Origin: Favolaschia claudopus
Taxonomy: Eukaryota > Basidiomycota > Agaricomycetes > Agaricales > Mycenaceae
DNA length: 64,000 nucleotides
Assembly: GCA_037176885.1 (NCBI GenBank)
Contig: JAWWNJ010000186.1
Location: 186,001 to 250,000 of the forward strand
Reading direction: 5' to 3'
Part shown: positions 57,113 to 64,000 of the stretch, piece after piece
Layout: the number at the start of each line of letters is the position of its first letter
How positions within the stretch are numbered: position 1 is the stretch's first letter
Made by a program: the position numbers and the translations under genes
The notes under the pieces: model-generated
What the model was told of the DNA's origin: nothing
What the model saw: the letters and a program-made list of their open reading frames with translations, nothing else
Database searches by the model: none

Positions 57113-60100
57113 ATGAGTGGTACGAGAGAAGGGAGAAAACATTTGATATGCGGCCTCATTCTACCCGAATTCTACGCGAGATTCTCAGAGAGAATTGTTC
57201 CCAACGGACTCAGAATTCTGGTATTGGCAGATGCACTCACCGGCTGAGATCCGCAAGAACCCGGAGAAATTCCAGGGCCGCGCGTGGATCGATGTCTTTG
57301 AGGTTCGGCAGTGGCTCGCACAGCAAAATACGACCGACTCCGGAGCTTTAAGCGTCAGAATTGAACCAACCTCAGCACGAGGCTCCCTGCCTTCGAATCA
57401 GGCGACACGTCTGGACTCTCACTCAACACTACCGATACAGTGCGGCTGCGTACCTACCAAGAAAATGGTCACGACGTCTTACAAATTCTGTCAGACAACG
57501 ACTCCGATATCGAGGAAGTCTCGGATGCACTTCTTCAGCCATCAGGTCGCTCTTCAAGTCCGCTGGTTGCGGAAGGAATTGATATAGGTGAGTTTCAAAA
57601 TTGTTTGTTTTTTGATTGCGTGTTGACGTTTTCAACTTGTTTTGAAGCAAGACGACCCGGGTGATTCCTCGATTCTTACCCTTCCATCGAGCGAGGGCCT
57701 CGACGCCAGTGATGGTGAGAATTCTCGAGTTTTCTTTGACGCGCAACTTGATGATGTCTCGTGAAAGACTCGGACAACGAGGACTTCGACGCCGCAAGCT
57801 ACGAAAGTCTGACACCCTCTGGCAAGACCCCGGTATCACGTCTCTGGTCTTGGAAGGGCGATTCCGTATTACCGAGAAAACAACGGTCGAGCGCATCGAA
57901 TACATCATGCCTCCCGGCATCATCCCCTCGATCTGGCCTAATCCCCGTATTCCGACAGCCTTTGTCCTCGACTTCGGTTCGAAATTCGATTCCGATATCA
58001 ATCCCGAGACAGGCAAATTATATACGTTGGATTGCCTGATTGAAAATCACGCACGTTTCTTTTTTGTTCTTTACGAATATGCGCTCATCCAGGTCTTTAG
58101 GACAATGATTCCTGGAAAAGCGACGGCAGCGGGCAAGCAGACGGCGATCCCATGGTTCTGCTCGAGCCTGGACAGCCTAAACTCCCGTGCCGACGCGCTC
58201 GAATGGGATGTAGGGGTGCTCATGCATGCGAGCGAATCGATCGCAAGCTTATTGAGGTCGACCGCTACGACCTCGATCCTGCCACGCGCGATGCTGTTCT
58301 CAACGCGCAGCAGAATACACGCCGAAATGAAGGGACGACTGTTGAAGATATCACCGCAACGTAAGTGATCGTGGTTATCTATTGTGCTTTCTCACTGTCC
58401 TCAACATATTCTTCACATTTATCAACTCCAAGCGCTGCACGGCCGTAGATTCGGAGGGGAATGTCTGTAAGGGAAAGCCGAAATTAATGCCGCTGACAAA
58501 CGTTTGCTTGTCTTATATTTTCGCTCTTTTGGCAATTCTGAGATCAATCTAGGGCTCGGTGAACGGCCAGGATTATTGGGTCGCTTGCAATGGATGGCGA
58601 AAGACTTTCAAAGAGAATCATCGCACCTTCGGCCTCCCGGTCAGCCAGACCTTTCTGATGAAGCTCTTTCGCGGCGAGCGCATCGCGGAAAGAACTTCCA
58701 AAGACACTCAACCGTGCTCGCGAATCATAGCCGCGCGGACTGGAAAGAAATTGGAGGCTTGTCGTAATTTGTGCTGTTTTTCATCGTGGTCAATGTTAAC
58801 GTCTCTTTTGAACCTGTATAGATCATCCCCATATTGTGAATGGCCATGTCGTGACGAACAGCGAGATGAGCCATTACAAATGCCGAGTCAAGAGGACTAT
58901 TTTCGTTCCTCGAGACGAATCTATTCGTAAGGCCGTCATTCTACACAATGCAATCCCTATTCCGCACCGTCATCCGTTACCTCCACTCGCCAAAGTCTCT
59001 TTATCTGTGCAGGACAAATACGAGACCTGTATTGAGAAACGTGGCGTTGTTGGTGCAACTGTGCGTGATGTCGATCGTGGTGCGTCTCCAAATATATATC
59101 GTGTCCTATTTGACGCTCAATACGACCCAGCTGAGTCTTCTCTTCTCCTTTGTGATGGGCAGCCGCCGTCTGCTTGGTCTCCCGCACTCTGAAATATGCG
59201 TTCTAAACGGGACATGGCTCGCAAACAGAAGGTCAAAAAATATCCGCCGGCATGGGGATTCCAGGTGTGTTCTAGCATTACTACTCAATTGACTTTTCTC
59301 ACATAATCCACAGGCGCATTCCAGCTGTTTCTGGAGGATCAGAAAAAACCGCTTGATCAGCGGTACATTCACTGTTGTCGTGCAGTTAACGACGGCGGTG
59401 TTATCATAATTACTGGTGTTCCGTTCCTGATCAAACTCCTCGATGACCCAGGGGTTCGGGCGTTCGATGATGATACCACGTTCAAGCGCGTGGAGGGCGA
59501 GATGAACGAGTGGGAGTTGGCATTATTCTTCAAGGCTGTCGAGCGCGGTGCGAATGTTTATTTATTTCTATTTCCGAGCATGGCTAAACAAAAGTAACTC
59601 AGCCGTTACCGCAATTCGCGCCTACATAAATCGCGCAAGCGCGGATTTCTACAAAATTCTGTTCGACGAGCTCCAACGAGTCAAGGAGTTGATCACCGGA
59701 AAGGTCCTGGGAATGAAGCGCTTCGTTCCGGGCGGTAATTTACTTGTAATGAATGCTGATATGGAGGCGGCGCAAGTCATCGGCATCGCGCGCTCAGTTA
59801 TGAAAACAAACATACCTGAATACAGTGGAATCCCTAACGACATCACGCCGGCGGAAGCTGCAAAATATTTCGTCAAAATTTGTTATCGGCACACCAAGGA
59901 GTGAGTCGCAATTCCATACCCGTTTTGAATACTATAGTTCTCATACCGCAGAGCAATCCACAATTTCAAAAGCCTGGTCACACCGGAGCAGTACAACCGC
60001 TTGATGAATTTCATGTATATTGATTCGAAGGAGCGTTTGGAAGAGTTTTCGCGTTTTGTGAACGACCTCGGCATCAAAAAAATACAGGGTGCGTTTTATT

Positions 60101-60993
60101 TTTCCCTATAACAACTGCCTGCTTACAACATATGAGCGGCTGTCTCGTAATTCGCAGCGGCAGGCGAAAGCAGCGCAGAAGGTTCGTCAGAATGACGAGC
60201 TGACGGAAATTTCGAACGGGATTTCGGAGGAACTGGTTGTACTGAAGCAAAGTCGTCAGCAGTTGTCTGCAAGAGAGAAAGAGCTTCGGCAAAAGTTGAT
60301 GGACACCAAGCCGGCAACGAAGGCCGGCAAGAAACAAGCCTCCCGATCGAACGCCAGTCGCTCCGTCATCGTCTCGTCCAGTTCAACCGGTCGAGTTCGG
60401 AGTATTCCAGTTCCCGGTGCGTTCTGCCTTCACCCCTCGATTTTTAAGACTACTTGGCTCACATTCTTCTCAGCGCTACCCGCAATTAATCCATCCATTG
60501 TGTGCGGCACCATCATTGGAGACATCAGGGACCCTATCCTACGTCCCTAATTATCTGGGCAGCGCTGATCTCGACAGCTCCTCCCCAATCGCCCCTCCCT
60601 CTATGTTCGCTGAATGGGGTCCAACCACGCTCGACGAGCTTGCAAACTGGAACTTTGTAGAACCTTCATTCACGGCTTCTTCGGCAATCGACTTCAACTC
60701 TTTCAATTCCAGTGTCATCACTCTCAACGACAGCGGGGTGAATGACGCGAGTTTCGACGCTCCTGATGCAACGAATCAACCGTCCGAGCAATCGACGGCT
60801 TCCTCCGCTCCCTCCGCCGTCCCTCGCTCTCGTAAACGACGACTTGAAGTTGATGAGTCGAACATCATCCAGTCGTCTCGTCTGCGCACGAAGTCTGCTA
60901 AACTACGGGCATCAGAGGATGTCACCAGCACCGTGAGTTTTGTTCTTCGTCTCGTTTGTCACTGCTTATATTCCGTACCACTAGACTAAATAA
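57113..60993 (+). pseudogene. MULE-like transposase gene, multi-exon, damaged
   Basis: At least ten exons with 49-72 bp introns, one of them GC-AG (58051-58100). Blocks in order: RAWIDVFEVRQWLAQQ; an acidic segment with SDNDSDIEE; RFRITEKTTVERIEY and PRIPTAFVLDFGSK; a Cys-rich CRRARMGCRGAHACE; CTAVDSEGNVCKG; YWVACNGWR and the PHIVNG region; and CRVKRTIFVPRDESIRK. Next come AFDDDTTFKRVEGEMNEWE (about 59461-59515, first catalytic Asp), LLVMNADMEAAQVIG (second Asp) and KICYRHTKE (the C-x2-H of MULE enzymes). A coiled tail RQAKAAQKVRQ and a basic end SRKRRLEVD close it. Damage: frameshifts near 57200, 57400 and 57805, and an in-frame TGA at 59190-59192. The region between 60088 and 60132 lacks the segment expected to hold the catalytic Glu. 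From memory this protein is a large family of uncharacterised agaricomycete proteins; I could not check that. Confidence 0.75.
59314..60088 (+). other. Best-preserved catalytic core exons
   Basis: Exons 59314-59547, 59603-59900 and 59952-60088, with introns of 55 and 51 bp, read in frame without a stop. They contain the DDDTTF and NADMEAAQ acidic motifs and the CYRH motif, followed by TPEQYNRLMNFMYIDSKERL. The third acidic residue would be expected downstream of 60088 and is not seen. Confidence 0.8.
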
Positions 60994-61322
60994 ACGAGCA
61001 TCTCTGTTGATTTTTGATCCGACAAGCATGTAGAAATTTTGGTAGTAGAATTTATTGTTCTCGATGCACTATGTTACTATGAAGAACTTCGTACAACACG
61101 TTCGACGCAAGCTAATTATTATTATTACTTGACAACACGCCATGTTGGACGCATTATATGTTGACAGGTATTTGTGTTGAGACGTTGGAATGTGCGGCAG
61201 ATGAAGCGGTAACAATGTGCCTCACTTTGAGCCATCTGCCTCACTTTCCTCGATCTGCCTCACATCAAATCCACCTGCCTCACATCAATTATCATTGGGG
61301 CCCGCCGCTTTGTTAATCCTCA

Positions 61323-61526
61323 GGGAGACCCCCGCGGACCCCCCTTTAACGCTCGCCGCTTGGCCCACTGCGTGGTGCTAGCGCTCGCCGCTAGGGCCCA
61401 CTGCGTGGAGCTTGTGGTGGAAAGCGGTGATTGAAAAAGATCAGGAAAGCAAAACTAAATTGCAAAAGCAGGGTTCGAACCGCAGACCGCGTGACACTGA
61501 TAAGCCCTGACGACACCACGGTTCGC
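61323..61526 (-). repeat. Repeat R1, copy 2, proximal part with tRNA-like head
   Basis: Continues R1 on minus: GGGGTCCGCGGGGG, about two 32-33 bp tandem units, then the tRNA-like module with GGTTCGAACCC (about 61475) and TGGTGTCGTCAGGG (about 61506-61519). The outer inverted end seen in copy 1 is missing, replaced by a MITE fragment. Confidence 0.8.
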
Positions 61527-61527
61527 A

Positions 61528-61638
61528 TGTCAAAAAGCCTGGTAAGGCCTTGGAGCACCTAATGGCCTTATAAGGCCTAACAGGGTTCGAGGGGTGACCT
61601 TATAAGGTGTAATAAGGTCTGTTAAGGTCCTCCCAGGC
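61528..61638. repeat. Fragment of the AAGCCTGGTAAGGCC MITE
   Basis: Shares AAAAAGCCTGGTAAGGCCTT and CACCTAATGGCCTTATAAGG with 53259-53429, but lacks the TGTCGGAAAAA ends. Confidence 0.7.
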
Positions 61639-62134
61639 TGCCTTCCTGGAGGTTACGAAATTGAGTTGGGTTCGTTAAGTATGCACTCCTTGCCAGAAAA
61701 GAAGTTCGAGTATCACGCGTGGGAATGAAAGGTTTTCAGCTCATTGTGTGGCTGTGCCCATTTGACTAAAACGGTCGACATCTGAATTGCTTTCCTCAGT
61801 CCGACTGCAGCAAGAGAAGAAAAATCTGAGAGGCAAAGTTGCGGTTTAGAGATCAATTAAGCAGTCTGAGGACAATTTGGAGATGAATCTTTTATTCCCG
61901 TTGCAGAGCAACTCAGCAAGCCGCACAAACGAAGCGTGACCCACGGCTAACGCGTGACAACTAAAACTATACTGAACCTGGGCGCTATTGAATTAGGGAA
62001 TATTAATGTGACTGGATCAAGGCTGGATTCAAGTGGCTACAAGGGATGGGTTCAACATAAAGGCGGAGATTTCGACAACAACCTTTATCGCCATACCCTT
62101 ACAGCGGTACAAAAAGGGTAGGTAAGGCTGCATA
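61639..62134. other. Intergenic
   Basis: No gene or repeat recognised. Confidence 0.4.
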
Positions 62135-62509
62135 CAGTTGCGGCAAGATCAAATTACTTACCAAATAAGGAAATTCTCATCAGAACTGCCCGACCGCACA
62201 GAAAACCATGCATACGTAGGCTGGAATGGCACAAAAGGCCTGGACTCATTTGATTGAATACATCTAGGCACAAAAAATGACCAAATTCATCATACTTCCA
62301 ACTGATTTTGGCCGCACTTTGATACACAAACTTGGCGGCTATCCAGCCAACATCAATGCAAAGACACAAATTTTTCTACACCAGGCGTACAAGATGGAGC
62401 CTCTAAGTATTTCTGTCCGCTTACCGAAACAACCATTCATCTGGGTGCAAAAGGAGGGGATTGATGAGAATTTCCATATTTGGTAAGTAATTTGATTTTG
62501 CCGCAACTG
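62135..62509. mobile_element. 375-bp MITE with about 50-bp TIRs
   Basis: TA on both sides; inverted ends CAGTTGCGGCAAGATCAAAT with AAATTCTCATCA further in. TA target and CAGT ends fit Tc1/mariner or Fot1-type elements. The ORF across it is incidental. Confidence 0.9.
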
Positions 62510-63007
62510 TAGGCCTGCGTTGATTAGAAGACAACTTCATTGGCAAACTAAGGCAGAAGCGGAAATGGGAAATTCTGTAAGGGGAGAAGGGTCCAGGAGC
62601 CAAGTCGATAACAAACCTGGGGATCAGAGATCCCCAGCGGACTACTTATATACAAGAGGTGACGTAAGATATGACATAAGTGAGCACAGCATGATGTCTT
62701 GGAGACAGAGAACTTCTGCCCAAGTCAGAAGACGTCATAGCTGTGGAGTGCCCTGAGGATATTGAGGAAAAGACAACATATACTTATGAGAGGAGGAGCG
62801 AGTGGAGTAGAACAGAATACAAGAGTATGTCTACGCCGTCGGTTTTTTTATTTTTATCTTTAGCACTAATCAGTAATGACAGGTAAGACAGTCCTGGCAG
62901 TACACCGCACATCGAATATCACAGCGTTGAATCTGGCTCTAGTGTAAAATGAGATCCTCCATATTCTGGGTAAGGGATGGTACCATAAGAATCATATCTG
63001 AACGGCC
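62510..63007. other. Intergenic
   Basis: Spacer downstream of the forkhead gene; nothing recognised. Confidence 0.4.
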
Positions 63008-63628
63008 CTACCGCGAAGAGGTAGGAAGATCGAAAGTTTGGGATGCGTCGTAACTGTCAAGCGGTTCATTTGAAACCATTTGCTCTGCTTGGCTGGGGCT
63101 TGGGTGATTGGAACGAATACGTCTCTTTCGCTTCCGCTTGTCACCCTCGCCTTGGGTGATGTCAAGTGTCCACAGAACGCCCTTTCTAGACATGCTTTGC
63201 TCGACTTTGACGAACATCGCTTTCAGAGATAAAAAGTGGCGTATTGAGCGCTTTTTCAGCCAATGACAGTCAGTAAAATCAATCAAGCCCAGAATTTCAC
63301 TTACTGTCCATGGCTCTCCTGGATTCTGGCGGAAAAACAGGAATCGGTCCTGCAAAGCGTTGATGATGCCCTGCAACGTCAACATCCCTCTTGTACTCCC
63401 ATAGATTGCGAGTTTGGCGAGTAGAATAAGGGACTGGGAAGTTTAACCCCTGGGTCGGGAAGGCACCATAAGTTGACGAAAGCCGGATGGAAGAGGAGGA
63501 GTCCACGCTTGTCGGAGGTAGTGACCAGCGTCGACATAGTTCGTAGACGACGACTGATACACTGTGCTCATTGGATTCCACGTAAACCGTGGCAGCGGGG
63601 TGAAATCCTTGTCTGGGAGGATGGTCAT
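63008..63628 (-). CDS. Forkhead-domain protein, divergent, partly resolved
   Basis: Minus-strand exons around a GT-AG intron at 63251-63304 encode most of a forkhead winged helix: ILLAKLAIYGSTRGMLTLQG, then INALQDRFLFFRQNPGEPWT, joined across the intron to RSIRHFLSLKAMFVKVEQS and GVLWTLDITQGEGDKRKRKR. Forkhead proteins are nuclear transcription factors; recognition helix 3 usually reads NSIRHNLSL. Here the two Asn are replaced by Arg and Phe, so DNA contacts may be altered. A likely N-terminal exon starts at the ATG at 63626-63628 (MTILPDKDFTPLPRF), but its join to the domain near 63440 needs either a 35-bp intron or a frameshift. The C-terminus (SQTFDLPTSSR) stops at 63008. The upstream wing-1 and KPPYS-like start is not clearly seen. 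It could be a small divergent paralogue or a pseudogene. Confidence 0.7.
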
Positions 63629-64000
63629 TGTCCTTCCCGCGATCCTATCCTATACATGAAAACACAAGGTGACGTTAGTAACGTGACTTTTGACAGAAAA
63701 TCACGGGTCCCCGGCGCCGCGCGCCGCGAGTTCCGCGAGCGGCAGTGCGGCGTCGTGGGCACAGAATCCAGCCAAAAAAAACACGCGGGGTTTGGGGCGG
63801 AGCCCGAGCAAGCTGTGCACAAGCCGTAGGTAGGGACGCGAGCGCAGCGAGCCGGCCCCTGCCGAAGGCGGGGTGCTTAAGCTTGTAACTTGAAAAGAGG
63901 GCCAGGCCATCAGTCGCGTGACTTTTGACAGAAAGTCACGGGGTTTTGTCGACATCCTGCAACCGACTGTCGAGATGTTGAAACTCACACGCGGTCCCCG
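63629..64000. other. GC-rich stretch with a repeated hairpin
   Basis: GTGACTTTTGACAG followed by AAAATCAC (63683-63704) and by AAAGTCAC (63918-63939) form the same 8-bp-stem hairpin twice, 235 bp apart, around a very GC-rich core (63710-63880). Possibly the ends or subterminal parts of an element that continues beyond the window. No gene. Confidence 0.5.

Larger units (their letters stand above)
56504..61322 (+). mobile_element. 4.8-kb MULE-like DNA transposon in R1
   Basis: The insertion is proven by the uninterrupted R1 copy at 12.0-12.8 kb. Termini are CGAGGA and the complement of TGAGGA. Inward of these, GTGAGGCAG-type motifs form inverted arms: two at the left (GAGTGAGGCAGATGGCGCAA, AAAGTGAGGCATAT) and four at the right (at about 61217-61292). 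The right arm has about 70 extra terminal bases. The 7-bp duplication GGGAGAC extends to seven of nine bases, compatible with the 8-11 bp typical of Mutator-like elements. It carries one multi-exon gene and little else. Confidence 0.85.

Noticed and set aside
1..64000. Bacterial-type features: operons, ribosome binding sites, riboswitches, CRISPR arrays
   Set aside because: Introns, retrotransposon types and gene families are fungal; no spaced direct-repeat array of CRISPR type was seen.

Overview
The window looks like transposon-rich accessory DNA of a filamentous fungus, most likely an agaricomycete basidiomycete. I infer this from spliceosomal introns of about 48-60 bp, from Ty3/gypsy, Ty1/copia, LINE, hAT and MULE-like proteins of fungal type, and from many short TIR elements with TA target duplications. 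No rRNA gene, CRISPR array, operon or intact tRNA gene was seen. Only one gene looks complete and functional: a divergent four-exon 14-3-3 gene at 46851-47736 (minus). Two other host-type genes are partial or broken: a forkhead-domain gene (63008-63628, minus) and an unidentified gene (42960-44940, plus) cut by a LINE and two MULE-type MITEs.

0-12 kb: a 463-bp internal slice of a copia reverse transcriptase, a hAT transposase 3' end, a degenerate telomere-like minisatellite, a collapsed gypsy RNase H/integrase fragment, and a second hAT fragment. 11.9-20.3 kb: nested TIR elements, including a 3-kb element that contains a 752-bp repeat with a tRNA-like module (R1), a 683-bp foldback, and a string of MITEs with TA duplications.

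20.3-40.6 kb: a nested retrotransposon block on the minus strand. A Ty3/gypsy element (LTR from 20281, pol 22847-26854, gag-protease split) carries an intact 5,243-bp copia element (28343-33585, identical-looking 310-bp LTRs, TSD GGCGA) inside its gag gene. The gypsy LTR and 3' half recur at an offset of 14,229 bp (34510-40558) with two differences seen, so the arrangement is LTR-internal-LTR-truncated internal. An extra ORF downstream of pol is broken in both copies by the same MULE-type MITE. The second gypsy copy ends at the poly(A) tail of a 5'-truncated LINE (40572-42945).

43-56 kb: the disrupted host gene, the 14-3-3 gene, and several MITEs, one of them with helically phased A-tracts. 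56.1-61.5 kb: a second R1 copy split by a 4.8-kb DNA transposon. The first R1 copy supplies the unoccupied target site. The transposon carries a multi-exon gene with MULE-like motifs, nonsense and frameshift damage, and apparent loss of the third catalytic region. This is the best candidate here for a poorly described mobile element. The window ends with a MITE, the forkhead gene and a GC-rich stretch with a repeated hairpin.
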